From positions 310,001 to 374,000 of the forward strand of contig NZ_JACFXV010000043.1 in NCBI RefSeq assembly GCF_014050225.1: 64,000 nt of DNA, written 5' to 3'. This stretch comes from Stappia albiluteola (GTDB lineage Bacteria > Pseudomonadota > Alphaproteobacteria > Rhizobiales > Stappiaceae). Below the pieces are notes generated by a model, which ran no database searches, was not told the origin of the DNA, and was given only the letters and a program-made list of their open reading frames with translations. Position 1 is the first letter of the stretch. Every line of letters starts with the position of its first letter. Below, in pieces: positions 56,364 through 64,000 of this stretch. The position numbers and the translations under genes were made by a program.

Positions 56364-57467
56364 ATGGCCGAGATCAGGGTCGACAGTCTGAAGAAATCGT
56401 TCGGAGATTTCACCGCCGTGAAGGACTCCAACTTCACGGTGGAGAATGGCGAGTTCTTCGTCATGCTGGGGCCGTCCGGCTGCGGCAAGACAACGACGCT
56501 TCGAATGATCGCGGGCCTCGAAATGCCGTCCTCCGGCAAGATCCTGCTCGATGGCGACGACGTGACCTTCAACCGGGCATCGCATCGCGACATTGCCTTC
56601 GTGTTCCAGCTCTTCGCGCTCTATCCGCATATGAACGTGCGCAGGAACATCGGCTTTCCGCTGATTTGCCAAGGAATTGGGCGAACGGAGATACGTCGGC
56701 GGGTGGAAGAAACCGCAAGGCTGCTGAGGATCGACCATATTCTCGACAAGCCGGTCTCGGGGCTGGCTGGCGGCGACCGCCAGCGGGTGGCCCTCGGGCG
56801 CGCCATCGTTCGCCGACCCAAGGCCTTCCTGATGGACGAGCCGCTGGGCACGCTCGATACGGAATTCCGCGACCTGATGGTCCGGGAACTGCGCGAGCTG
56901 CACAACAACATTGGCGCAACGACTGTTTACGTGACGCATGACCAGATCGAGGCCATGGCGATGGCCGACAAGATCGCGGTCATGAACCATGGGGTCATCG
57001 AGCAGTTCGGCCCGCCGCAGGAAATCTACGACCGGCCGGCCACGATGTATGTGGCCGACTTCATCGGATCGCCGCCGATGAATTTCCTGGCCTTTCGGGC
57101 CAGCCTGCCGAAGGGCGGCAGCAATATCGATATCGGCAATGCCTCGATCGAAATTCCCGAGCTTCGCGAAGAGGTCGAGGAAAGCGACCTGATGCTTGGC
57201 GTGCGGCCGGAGCATATCCGCCTCGATGACACGTCGGCTTTCAGGGGAAAGGTCATCGGCACCGAATATCTGGGCACGACGCAGATCGTGACGATCTCGA
57301 CCGATCACGGGCAGCTCAAGGCGCGCTTCGCCGCTGACATCCCGGTGCGGGAAGGCGAAACGGTGGGGCTGTCGTTTGCAGGCGAGCGGCTTTCGGTGTT
57401 CGACCGGGGATCGGGGCGGGCGTTGCACAGTGCGCTCCACGACACACATGCCGAGACGGGAGGGTGA
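56364..57467 (+). CDS. ABC transporter ATPase 1 (variant signature)
   Basis: A 367-residue MalK/UgpC-like ATPase. Walker A is GPSGCGKTT (36-44), Walker B is AFLMDEP (154-160), and THDQIEAM with its switch His follows. The signature motif reads LAGGD (134-138) instead of LSGGQ, and the Q-loop is FVFQLFALYPHM. A C-terminal TOBE-type regulatory domain covers about residues 240-360 (LMLGVRPEHIRL). It pairs with the second ATPase, which has a standard signature. The two thus make a heterodimer, which is typical of some polyol transporters. Confidence 0.9.
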   Translation: MAEIRVDSLKKSFGDFTAVKDSNFTVENGEFFVMLGPSGCGKTTTLRMIAGLEMPSSGKILLDGDDVTFNRASHRDIAFVFQLFALYPHMNVRRNIGFPLICQGIGRTEIRRRVEETARLLRIDHILDKPVSGLAGGDRQRVALGRAIVRRPKAFLMDEPLGTLDTEFRDLMVRELRELHNNIGATTVYVTHDQIEAMAMADKIAVMNHGVIEQFGPPQEIYDRPATMYVADFIGSPPMNFLAFRASLPKGGSNIDIGNASIEIPELREEVEESDLMLGVRPEHIRLDDTSAFRGKVIGTEYLGTTQIVTISTDHGQLKARFAADIPVREGETVGLSFAGERLSVFDRGSGRALHSALHDTHAETGG

Positions 57468-57468
57468 G

Positions 57469-58482
57469 ATGGCGAACGTTTCCCTCCGCAATATCGACAA
57501 GTCATTCGGCGAGACCAAAGCGGTCAGGAATGTGACTTTCGAGGTCGCAAAGGGTGAGTTTCTCGTCCTGTTGGGGCCGACGGGTGCGGGAAAGACGACC
57601 ACCCTTCGTCTTGTTGCCGGGTTGGAGAAGCCGGATGCCGGATCGGTGCTGATCGATGGGGCCGATGTTACCTCGGCAGCGCCCGCCAGCCGGGATGTGG
57701 CTTTCGTCTTCCAGCAGTATTCGCTCTACCCACATCTTTCGGTCTACGACAACCTGGCATTCCCGCTGCGCTCTCCGGCAAGGCGGATGCCGGAGGACGA
57801 AATCCGCTCACGCATCGAGGCGGTCGCCGGGATGCTCAGGATCGGCGGCAAGCTGCAGAACCGCTCGACAAAGCTGTCCGGCGGCGAGATGCAGAGGGTG
57901 GCGATCGGGCGGGCGCTGGTGCGTCGCCCCGCGATCTATCTGATGGACGAGCCGCTATCCTCCCTCGATGCCAAGCTGCGCGCCGATCTGAGGCTGGAGC
58001 TGAAGCGGATCCAGCGCGATCTCGGTGCGACGATCCTCTATGTCACCCATGACCAGATCGAGGCCATGACCATGGCAGACAGGATCGGCATCCTGTCGGA
58101 AGGACGGCTGGTGCAGGTCGGCAGCCCGCGCGAGATCTACGCCGACCCGGACAACGTCTACGTGGCGGCGCGCCTCGGCCAGCCGTCGATCAACGTCCTG
58201 CCGCTCGGCGCCTTGCCGGTCAGGAGCGCGCCCAGGACCGCCTATTCGGTCGGGGTGCGCACGGAGCATCTCGACATTTCTCGGGACGGAGGTCCGGGGG
58301 CCAATGCGCGGCTTGACTGGGTGGAACATCTCGGCGACCAGAACCACCTCCATATCCGGTTGGGCGATCACCGCCTGACGATCCTAGCCCAGCCGGGCAC
58401 GGATCTGTCGGCCGGTGAGGCACTCAGGATCGAGGCAGCGAACCCTCTCTTCTTCGACGAGGACGGCAGGCGGATCAGATGA
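57469..58482 (+). CDS. ABC transporter ATPase 2
   Basis: A 337-residue ATPase of the MalK-like group. The motifs are Walker A GPTGAGKTTT, signature LSGGEMQRVAIGRA, Walker B IYLMDEP and H-loop THDQIEAMTMAD. The C-terminal TOBE domain (VGVRTEHLDISRDG) is present. ATG 57469 follows GGGAGGG, one base after the stop of ATPase 1. The paralogues are each preserved, so both are probably needed. Its stop overlaps the dhaL ATG by four bases. Confidence 0.92.
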   Translation: MANVSLRNIDKSFGETKAVRNVTFEVAKGEFLVLLGPTGAGKTTTLRLVAGLEKPDAGSVLIDGADVTSAAPASRDVAFVFQQYSLYPHLSVYDNLAFPLRSPARRMPEDEIRSRIEAVAGMLRIGGKLQNRSTKLSGGEMQRVAIGRALVRRPAIYLMDEPLSSLDAKLRADLRLELKRIQRDLGATILYVTHDQIEAMTMADRIGILSEGRLVQVGSPREIYADPDNVYVAARLGQPSINVLPLGALPVRSAPRTAYSVGVRTEHLDISRDGGPGANARLDWVEHLGDQNHLHIRLGDHRLTILAQPGTDLSAGEALRIEAANPLFFDEDGRRIR

Positions 58483-59090
58483 CGGAAGCCGGCAATACGA
58501 GAACGCGCAGGCTGATCGAGGCCGTAGCGGCAACGATCATCGAGCATACGGGAGAGCTGACCGAACTCGACTCGGCGATCGGCGACGGCGATCACGGGCA
58601 GAACATGAAACGCGGCATGACGGCGATCTTGGACGATCTTGATGCTATCGCAGCCAAGCCGCTGCCGGAGGCGCTGAAGGCGGCCGGAACGCAGCTTGTC
58701 ATGAAGGTCGGCGGCGCATCCGGTCCGCTCTACGGCACGCTGTTCATGGCGCTCGGCAAGGAGATTGCGCCGGACCCGACGCGCGATGACCTGACGCATG
58801 CCTTCGCTGCCGCGATCGAGGCGGTGAAAGTGCGCGGCAAATCGGATGCCGGCCAGAAAACGATGCTCGACGTGCTCGTGCCGGTCTGCGAGGCGCTGCG
58901 CAACGGCGGCAGCGCGCGGGAGATCGACGAGGCGGCGGAGAAGGCGCGGGATGCGACTAGGGACATGCAGGCGCAAAAGGGGCGGGCGTCTTTCCTGCGC
59001 GAGCGGTCGATCGGACATATCGATCCCGGCGCGCGGTCGAGCCAGCTGATGATTGCTGCCGTGATTGACGTTCTTGGGGAGGGAGCATGA
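58479..59090 (+). CDS. dhaL: Dihydroxyacetone kinase subunit DhaL
   Basis: A 203-residue ADP-binding subunit. The Mg/ADP aspartates are in AIGDGDHGQNMKRG (Asp36, Asp38) and the nucleotide loop is GGASGPLYGTLF. RSSQLMIAAV near the end is also conserved. In the PTS-type enzyme ADP stays bound and is re-phosphorylated by DhaM; DhaL then phosphorylates the ketose held by DhaK. It overlaps ATPase 2 and dhaM by four bases each, directly joining transport and kinase genes. dhaK is separated by four genes. Confidence 0.93.
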   Translation: MTEAGNTRTRRLIEAVAATIIEHTGELTELDSAIGDGDHGQNMKRGMTAILDDLDAIAAKPLPEALKAAGTQLVMKVGGASGPLYGTLFMALGKEIAPDPTRDDLTHAFAAAIEAVKVRGKSDAGQKTMLDVLVPVCEALRNGGSAREIDEAAEKARDATRDMQAQKGRASFLRERSIGHIDPGARSSQLMIAAVIDVLGEGA

Positions 59091-59476
59091 GCAATGTAGG
59101 GATCGTCATCGTGTCCCATTCGGCGAAGGTTGCCGAGGGAACCGCGGACATGGTGCGGCAGATGGTCGGTGAAGAGGTGCCGGTCGGCTATTGCGGCGGC
59201 GATCCGGACGGCGGTCTCGGCACCAGCGTCGAAAGCATTCTGAAGGCTGTCGATACGGCCTGGTCGGATGCCGGGGTGGCAATCCTGGTCGATCTCGGCG
59301 GAGCCGAAACGAACAGCGAAATGGCGGTCGAAATGCTACCCGTCGAACGCAAGACGAAAGTGGTTGTCTGTAATGCGCCGATCGTGGAGGGCGCCGTGAT
59401 CGCGGCGACGGAAGCGGCCGGCGGCGCGTCGCTCGACGAGGTGCGCAGGACGGCCGAAGAGCTGTCGGCACAGTGA
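59087..59476 (+). CDS. dhaM: PTS-dependent DHA kinase phosphotransferase subunit DhaM (EIIA domain only)
   Basis: A 129-residue single-domain DhaM of the mannose-EIIA fold. The phosphorylated His is His11 in IVIVSHSAKVAEG. The ILVDLGGAETNSEMAVEML strand and VVVCNAPIVEGAVIAA follow. E. coli DhaM is a fusion with HPr and an EI fragment. Here those parts are separate genes that follow. It overlaps dhaL by four bases and ends nine bases before the HPr gene. Confidence 0.93.
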   Translation: MSNVGIVIVSHSAKVAEGTADMVRQMVGEEVPVGYCGGDPDGGLGTSVESILKAVDTAWSDAGVAILVDLGGAETNSEMAVEMLPVERKTKVVVCNAPIVEGAVIAATEAAGGASLDEVRRTAEELSAQ

Positions 59477-59485
59477 GGTTGAGGA

Positions 59486-59788
59486 ATGTCCGTACCCGCC
59501 CAGTCCACCAAGGTGCTGATGATTCACGAAGCGGGCCTGCATGCGCGCCCTTCGGTGAAATTCACCAAGCTGGCCAAGCGCTTCGGCGCGGCAATCGAGA
59601 TCTCGGCGCAGGAGGAAGGCCCGTGGATCGATGCCAAGAGCATCGTCAAGGTGATGGCGACCCGGATCCCGAAGGGAACGATGCTGCATATCCGGGCGAC
59701 AGGGGAGGACGCCGGTGAGGCGATCGCCGCGTTGAGCGCCCTGGTGGAACAGGATTTCGAGGACGAAACGGTCGAAGGCGGCGCATAG
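59486..59788 (+). CDS. HPr-like phosphocarrier protein
   Basis: A 100-residue HPr. The active His is His19 in MIHEAGLHARPSVKF. The Ser of the regulatory site corresponds to Ser52 in DAKSIVKVM. It passes phosphate from Enzyme I to DhaM. Being beside its own EI and DhaM, it is probably dedicated to the DHA kinase rather than to sugar uptake, as most rhizobia lack sugar-transporting PTS permeases. It ends directly before the EI gene. Confidence 0.92.
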   Translation: MSVPAQSTKVLMIHEAGLHARPSVKFTKLAKRFGAAIEISAQEEGPWIDAKSIVKVMATRIPKGTMLHIRATGEDAGEAIAALSALVEQDFEDETVEGGA

Positions 59789-61381
59789 ATGATTGCCCCG
59801 GAACATCTTCGCGGAATGCCGGCGTCGCCTGGGCTGGCCGACGGGCCGATTTTCGTGCTCGCGGAAATGTTCGCGGATGAAAGAGCGGCCGGTACGCCGG
59901 AGGATGAGCGTGCGGCACTGAAAGGGGCGATCGCGGAGGCCTCCACCGGGATCGCCGACCTGATGGGGCAGTCGGGGGAAGAGGGCGCGGCGATCCTGGA
60001 GTTCCAGCTTGCCATGCTGGAGGACGATGCCCTCGCCGAGCCGGCCTACGAGATGATCGCAGCCGGCGCTTCGGCGCTCGCTGGTTGGCGCGCCGCCATG
60101 GATGCCCAGATCACGGGTTTCGAGACAGCCGATGACGACTATTTCCGGGCGCGGGCGGCCGATCTTGCCGATATCCGCGACCGGGTTACGGCAATCCTGA
60201 CAGGCAGTGCCGCGCAAACCGTGCCGCCGGGCAGCGTTGTGGCGGGGGAGGACATCACGCCGAGCCGTTTCCTGCAGACGGACTGGTCGCGAGGCGGGGC
60301 GATCGTGCTGGGAGACGGGAGCCCGTCGAGCCATGTGGCGATCCTGGCGCGGGCGCGGGGCGTGCCGATGGTGACGGGGATCGGCAAGGCGGATTTCGCA
60401 AGTCACCGGCGCGCGCTCGTCGACGGTGGCACGGGAAATGTGGTGTTGAGCCCGGACGGCGAGGCGGAGGCCCGCTATCGCGAGCGCTGCCGGATCGATG
60501 CTGCTCAGCGCCATCTCGCCGAGGCGCATCTCCTGAAGCCTGCCGTCCTTGCCGACGGCGAGCGCGTGCAGGTGATGGTCAACATTGCTGCGCCCGAGGA
60601 CGTGGATGCGATCGACATCGCCAGTTGCGACGGCGTCGGCCTGATGCGCAGCGAATTCCTGTTTCACGGCGAAACCGCTCTGCCGGATGAAAAGGCGCAG
60701 TACCTTGCCTACCGCAAGGTTCTTGAGTGGGCGTCCGGCAAGCCGGTGACGATCCGCACGCTTGATGCCGGCGGTGACAAGCCGGTGCAGGGGTTGACGG
60801 TGGAAGAGGCCAATCCGTTTCTGGGCCTGCGCGGCATCCGTCTGTCGCTCACGCGCCCTGACGTTTTCAAAAGCCAGCTTCGCGCCCTGGCGCGGGCCGC
60901 CGTGTACGGCGATCTCAAGGTCATGCTGCCGATGGTCACTGTACCGGAAGAGATTGACGAGGCCGCGCGCCTGCTCGACGGGTGCCTGGCAGAGCTCATC
61001 GGCGAGGGTGTGCCTGCGAAGCGGCCGCAGCTTGGCATCATGATCGAGGTTCCGGCTGTCGCGATCCTGCCCGAGCGCTTCGCCAGGGCGGCGTTCTTCT
61101 CCATTGGCTCCAACGACCTGAGCCAGTATGTGACCGCGGCTGCGCGCGATTCCAGCGCCGTTGCGCGGCTGAACACTGCGGGAGATCCCGCGGTGCTGCA
61201 TCTGATCGCCCATGTGGCCGGCGAGGCAAAGCGGCTCGGCATACCCTTGAGCCTTTGCGGCGATGCGGGCAGTGATCCGGTCTTGCTGCCGGCGCTGCTT
61301 TCCGCCGGCCTTCGCACCCTTTCCGTTGCGCCGACGGCCCTTGGTCGCGTGAAGAGTGCGATCAGTCAAATCAGGCCTTGA
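59789..61381 (+). CDS. PTS Enzyme I (phosphoenolpyruvate-protein phosphotransferase), dedicated
   Basis: A 530-residue EI that autophosphorylates with PEP and charges HPr. The active His is His182 in GSPSSHVAILARARGVPM, although the usual GG-T-SH motif is replaced by SPSSH. The PEP-binding barrel has GLMRSEFLF, IRTLDAGGDKPV and LGIMIEVPAV, and the catalytic Cys is Cys490 in SLCGDAGSD. No N-terminal GAF domain is present, so it is not the PTS-Ntr enzyme. The start at 59789 directly follows the HPr stop. Confidence 0.92.
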   Translation: MIAPEHLRGMPASPGLADGPIFVLAEMFADERAAGTPEDERAALKGAIAEASTGIADLMGQSGEEGAAILEFQLAMLEDDALAEPAYEMIAAGASALAGWRAAMDAQITGFETADDDYFRARAADLADIRDRVTAILTGSAAQTVPPGSVVAGEDITPSRFLQTDWSRGGAIVLGDGSPSSHVAILARARGVPMVTGIGKADFASHRRALVDGGTGNVVLSPDGEAEARYRERCRIDAAQRHLAEAHLLKPAVLADGERVQVMVNIAAPEDVDAIDIASCDGVGLMRSEFLFHGETALPDEKAQYLAYRKVLEWASGKPVTIRTLDAGGDKPVQGLTVEEANPFLGLRGIRLSLTRPDVFKSQLRALARAAVYGDLKVMLPMVTVPEEIDEAARLLDGCLAELIGEGVPAKRPQLGIMIEVPAVAILPERFARAAFFSIGSNDLSQYVTAAARDSSAVARLNTAGDPAVLHLIAHVAGEAKRLGIPLSLCGDAGSDPVLLPALLSAGLRTLSVAPTALGRVKSAISQIRP

Positions 61382-61388
61382 GAGGCAA

Positions 61389-61826
61389 ATGGGCAAGCGA
61401 CATGAACAAGCGCCGGCCGATCCGGCGCAACTGGTGGCGGACTACAAGACGGTTCTGCAAAGGGTGCTGGACCGCCGCCCTTCCGGCACGCGCCAGCGCA
61501 TTGCCTCGACGCTCGGCAAGAACCGCAGTTTCGTCACCCAGATCTGCAATCCGGGCTATCCGACGCCAATCCCTGCGGCTCATCTCGAGCAGATCATGGA
61601 GATCTGTCACTTTTCCGCTGTCGAGCGGCAGCAATTCCTCACGGCTTATGACGCAGCCCATCCGGGCCGGTTGCCGCTGCACGAGAAGAAGACGCGGCTG
61701 CGGGTTCACACGGTCTACCTGCCCGACCTGGGCGACGAGGCGAAGAACCGGAAGCTCGACGCGCTGGTGGGCGATTTCCTCCAGCGGCTCGGCGATATCC
61801 TCGACGACGAAGCGGGACAGGACTGA
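61389..61826 (+). CDS. Small HTH-like protein of DHA kinase operons
   Basis: A 145-residue protein. The ATG 61389 (MGKRHEQAPAD) follows GAGAGG. The middle (about residues 32-75: RQRIASTLGKNRSFVTQICN, then PIPAAHLEQIMEICHF) looks like a lambda-repressor-type helix-turn-helix. The second half (KTRLRVHTVYLPDLGDEAKN, DFLQRLGDIL) is basic then acidic. It lies between the EI gene and dhaK. I do not know its family by name. It may regulate the operon or stabilise the kinase. It is the only putative DNA-binding protein in the operon, so a link to the TGTTTAGYAAA sites is a testable idea. Confidence 0.7.
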   Translation: MGKRHEQAPADPAQLVADYKTVLQRVLDRRPSGTRQRIASTLGKNRSFVTQICNPGYPTPIPAAHLEQIMEICHFSAVERQQFLTAYDAAHPGRLPLHEKKTRLRVHTVYLPDLGDEAKNRKLDALVGDFLQRLGDILDDEAGQD

Positions 61827-61850
61827 CGCATCTACAACGAGGGGAGCAGG

Positions 61851-62840
61851 ATGAAGAAGCTGATCAATTCCGTGGACACGGTGCTGAGCGACAGTCTTGC
61901 CGGATTTTGCGCCGCGCATGCCGACATCCTGACCCCGGGCGGGGATTTCAAATTTGTCCGGCGACGGGAGCTCAAGCCCGGCAAGGTGGCGCTGATTTCC
62001 GGCGGCGGGTCCGGCCACGAGCCGCTGCATGCCGGCCTGGTGGGGCGCGGCATGCTGGATGCCGCCTGTCCGGGTCAGATCTTCACCTCGCCGACGCCGG
62101 ACCAGATGCTGGCGGCGGCCGAAGCCGTCGACACCGGCGCCGGCGTGCTGCTGATCGTGAAGAACTACGAAGGCGACGTCATGAATTTCGACATGGCGTC
62201 GGAAATGAGTTCCGGTTCGGTTGCCAGCGTCATCACCAACGACGATGTCGCGGTGGAAGATTCCCTTTACACGACCGGCCGGCGCGGCGTGGCCGGGACG
62301 CTCGTGGTGGAGAAGATCGTCGGTGCCGCTGCAGAAGAGGGCGGCGACCTGGCATCCCTGAAGGCGCTTGGAGAGCGGGTGAACGGCGCGACGCGGTCGA
62401 TGGGCGTGGCGCTGACGAGCTGCACGGTGCCGGCGGCCGGCAAGCCGATGTTCGAGATCGGTGACGACGAGATGGAAATGGGGGTCGGCATCCACGGCGA
62501 ACCGGGGCGGCGCAGGGTGAAGCTGGCGTCGGCCGACAAGATCGCCGAGGAAATGATCGCCGCGATCGTCAATGATTTCGGCGAGCGCCCGAAAGGCGAT
62601 GTCCTGTTGTTCGTCAATGGATTCGGCGCCACTCCTGCGATGGAACTTTATCTGATGTACGATTCCGCGGCGCGCGAATTGCAGAAGCACGGCATTCGTA
62701 TCGCGCGTTCACTCGTCGGCTCCTACGTGACTTCCCTCGATATGGCGGGCTGCTCGCTGACGGTCACTTTCCTCGATGAGGAAATGCTGCGGCTCTGGGA
62801 CGCGCCCGTGCATACGGCGGCCCTTCGCTGGGGATGCTGA
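61851..62840 (+). CDS. dhaK: Dihydroxyacetone kinase subunit DhaK
   Basis: A 329-residue substrate-binding subunit. The substrate is held covalently as a hemiaminal on His215 in VGIHGEPGR. Other conserved parts are ALISGGGSGHEPLHAG, LLIVKNYEGDVMNFDMA and LFVNGFGATPAMELYL. It likely phosphorylates dihydroxyacetone with DhaL and DhaM, giving dihydroxyacetone phosphate for glycolysis, or another small ketose. It is placed after dhaLM-HPr-EI-HTH, an unusual order compared with dhaKLM. Confidence 0.93.
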   Translation: MKKLINSVDTVLSDSLAGFCAAHADILTPGGDFKFVRRRELKPGKVALISGGGSGHEPLHAGLVGRGMLDAACPGQIFTSPTPDQMLAAAEAVDTGAGVLLIVKNYEGDVMNFDMASEMSSGSVASVITNDDVAVEDSLYTTGRRGVAGTLVVEKIVGAAAEEGGDLASLKALGERVNGATRSMGVALTSCTVPAAGKPMFEIGDDEMEMGVGIHGEPGRRRVKLASADKIAEEMIAAIVNDFGERPKGDVLLFVNGFGATPAMELYLMYDSAARELQKHGIRIARSLVGSYVTSLDMAGCSLTVTFLDEEMLRLWDAPVHTAALRWGC

Positions 62841-62942
62841 AAAACGCCCGGCCATAGCTTTGCCGGATAAGTTAATTGACGCCGCCTCGGAAGCCTGCCT
62901 GTCTTGGTGCAACTGAAGTCGGCTTGCGATCCGGAGAGTGAC

Positions 62943-63788
62943 GTGGTGACTGGCAATATTGCCGCGGCGGGAAGGTTCTCGCTCAATCATATGTGCGTGC
63001 CGGGATTCGGGTTCCCGGAATTCATGGACCTCGCTGTCCTGCTCGGCGTGGTCGCCGTCGAAATCCGCAACGACCTGGAAGGTGGGGCGCATATCGACGG
63101 CATCCTGCCCGCGACGCTGCGGTCCGCCGCAGCTGTCAGGGGCCTGCGGATCGCCTCGATCAATGCGTTGCAGCGCTTCAATCGATGGGACGCTGTGCGG
63201 GCCGACGAGGCGAAGGCGCTTGCAGGTTACGCCGCCGAATGCGGCGCCGAGGCGCTGGTTCTGGTGCCGACCAATGACGGGACAGGCCTCGGCATGGAAG
63301 AGCGCCGCAAGGCTCTGCGTCTCGCGCTGGAACGGCTCGACCCCATCCTTGAAGATGCCGGCATTATCGGACTGGTGGAGCCGCTCGGCTTTGCAAGCTG
63401 CTCGCTGCGCTCGAAAACCGAAGCGGTGGAGGCAATCCGCGAACTGGGGATGGGTGCGCGTTTCCAGCTCGTGCACGACACGTTTCACCATCATCTGGCG
63501 GGAGAGGCCGCACTCTTTCCGCAGGAAACCGGACTGGTTCATATTTCGGGCGTAGTGGATGGCGGGCTTGCCGTCGACGGCATGCGGGACGAGCACCGGG
63601 TGCTGGTCGATGAGGATGACCGGCTCGACAGTATCGGCCAGATCGGTGCCTTGCTGGCCTCTGGCCTCGATGTCCCGCTGTCTTTCGAACCGTTCGCTCC
63701 GTCCGTGCACGATCTCGCCGATCCGCGCAGGGAGATCTCCCGGTCGATCGCCTTCATCGAGGCGGGCCTAGCGGCGCGGGCGGCCTGA
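62943..63788 (+). CDS. TIM-barrel sugar (phosphate) isomerase/epimerase, IolI-like
   Basis: A 281-residue xylose-isomerase-like TIM barrel. The visible stretches are RFSLNHMCVPGFGFPEFMDLA, VEIRNDLEGG, LVEPLGFASCSLRS, FQLVHDTFHHHLAG and the terminal SFEPFAPSV; Glu, Asp, His and Glu of the divalent-metal site appear in this order. It resembles 2-keto-myo-inositol isomerase, hydroxypyruvate isomerase and erythrulose-phosphate isomerase families. I place the start at GTG 62943, with GGAGA six bases upstream; GTG 62946 and TTG 62904 are alternatives. It is the last gene of the DHA operon. Confidence 0.8.
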   Translation: MVTGNIAAAGRFSLNHMCVPGFGFPEFMDLAVLLGVVAVEIRNDLEGGAHIDGILPATLRSAAAVRGLRIASINALQRFNRWDAVRADEAKALAGYAAECGAEALVLVPTNDGTGLGMEERRKALRLALERLDPILEDAGIIGLVEPLGFASCSLRSKTEAVEAIRELGMGARFQLVHDTFHHHLAGEAALFPQETGLVHISGVVDGGLAVDGMRDEHRVLVDEDDRLDSIGQIGALLASGLDVPLSFEPFAPSVHDLADPRREISRSIAFIEAGLAARAA

Positions 63789-63909
63789 GGCGAAGCGGCT
63801 CTTGCGGACGGGAGGGTGCGAGGCTATACCCTGCGCGCAACCGGACACGCCCCCGACGACCGGCCCGACGGGTCCACGCAGGGATGTCATCCGGGATCGA
63901 TAGATTCAG

Positions 63910-63957
63910 GACAGCCGGCTGCCGCGGACGAACGCAATCGCAGCCGGCCTGTCTTTA
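63910..63957 (+). terminator. Terminator at the end of the DHA operon
   Basis: GACAGCCGGCTGC (63910-63922) pairs with GCAGCCGGCCTGTC (63940-63953) with a single bulged base. TTTATC follows. It lies about 120 bases after the stop of the TIM-barrel gene. The 63789-63909 stretch contains no gene. Confidence 0.7.
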
Positions 63958-64000
63958 TCGGCCACCCAATCTCAAGGCCTGCGCCGGCTGTCGCCGCGCG

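Noticed and set aside
59336-61396. 686-codon open frame antisense to the EI/HPr/DhaM genes
   Set aside because: Overlaps three well-identified genes entirely; the product is Arg/His-rich and domain-free.
63789-64000. Possible further gene at the right edge
   Set aside because: No frame with a plausible start and motif is seen; the stretch carries the operon terminator.

Overview
The window reads as the chromosome of a Rhizobiales alphaproteobacterium, most likely family Rhizobiaceae (Sinorhizobium/Rhizobium/Shinella/Agrobacterium group). The evidence is high G+C, the block rpoZ-rel-pyrE-DUF2062-acpS-lepB-rnc-era-recO-parC, and the presence of exoR, an LdtR-type MarR regulator, a metal-type HemB with the Asp motif, Bpt, and rhizobial palindromic intergenic repeats. 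No tRNA, rRNA, CRISPR array, transposase or phage gene was seen. Genus cannot be fixed from sequence reading alone.

Left part (1-12.8 kb, accessory): a DUF6352 gene cut by the window edge, two tandem DMT (EamA) exporters, a DUF2182/DUF1326 pair with a cysteine motif, a Bcr/CflA exporter with a Tat-type multicopper oxidase, then DUF5076, a large polyferredoxin, DUF3305 and DUF3306. The DUF6352, DUF5076, polyferredoxin, DUF3305 and DUF3306 families normally travel with molybdenum formate dehydrogenase, but no catalytic subunit lies in the window. A patch of mosaic intergenic repeats (11.05-11.68 kb) and two GNAT acetyltransferases close this part.

Core part (12.8-35 kb): all on the minus strand, transcribed rpoZ, rel (ppGpp synthetase/hydrolase), pyrE, DUF2062, acpS, lepB, rnc, era, recO, parC. 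Divergent from rpoZ are a NYN-domain gene with a structured leader and a family-5 uracil-DNA glycosylase. Next come bpt, an SLC13 permease with RCK domains, an RDD protein, ilvA-type threonine ammonia-lyase and hemB on the minus strand. A plus-strand valine-catabolism operon follows (isobutyryl-CoA dehydrogenase-like, 3-hydroxyisobutyryl-CoA hydrolase, a small membrane protein, mmsB), then ldtR with a strong terminator.

Aromatic-acid island (35-44 kb): an SDR, a fused FAD monooxygenase/old-yellow-enzyme protein of the 2-aminobenzoyl-CoA monooxygenase/reductase (salicylyl-CoA hydroxylase) type, and a divergent operon of SDR, MarR, enoyl-CoA hydratase, acyl-CoA dehydrogenase, benzoate-type CoA ligase and RidA. 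Together they fit aerobic CoA-dependent breakdown of anthranilate. RidA is a plausible enamine hydrolase, and an 18-bp perfect palindrome in the divergent promoter is a candidate MarR operator.

Right part (44-64 kb): a diguanylate cyclase, an RhlE-like helicase, two poorly characterised proteins, parE, exoR, and a long plus-strand operon. That operon encodes a complete carbohydrate ABC transporter with two ATPases and a small membrane protein, followed by a split PTS-dependent dihydroxyacetone kinase (DhaL, DhaM, dedicated HPr and Enzyme I, DhaK), a small HTH-like protein and a TIM-barrel isomerase. It ends in a terminator. This operon, with an unusual repeated operator in its promoter, is the strongest candidate here for a little-described system.
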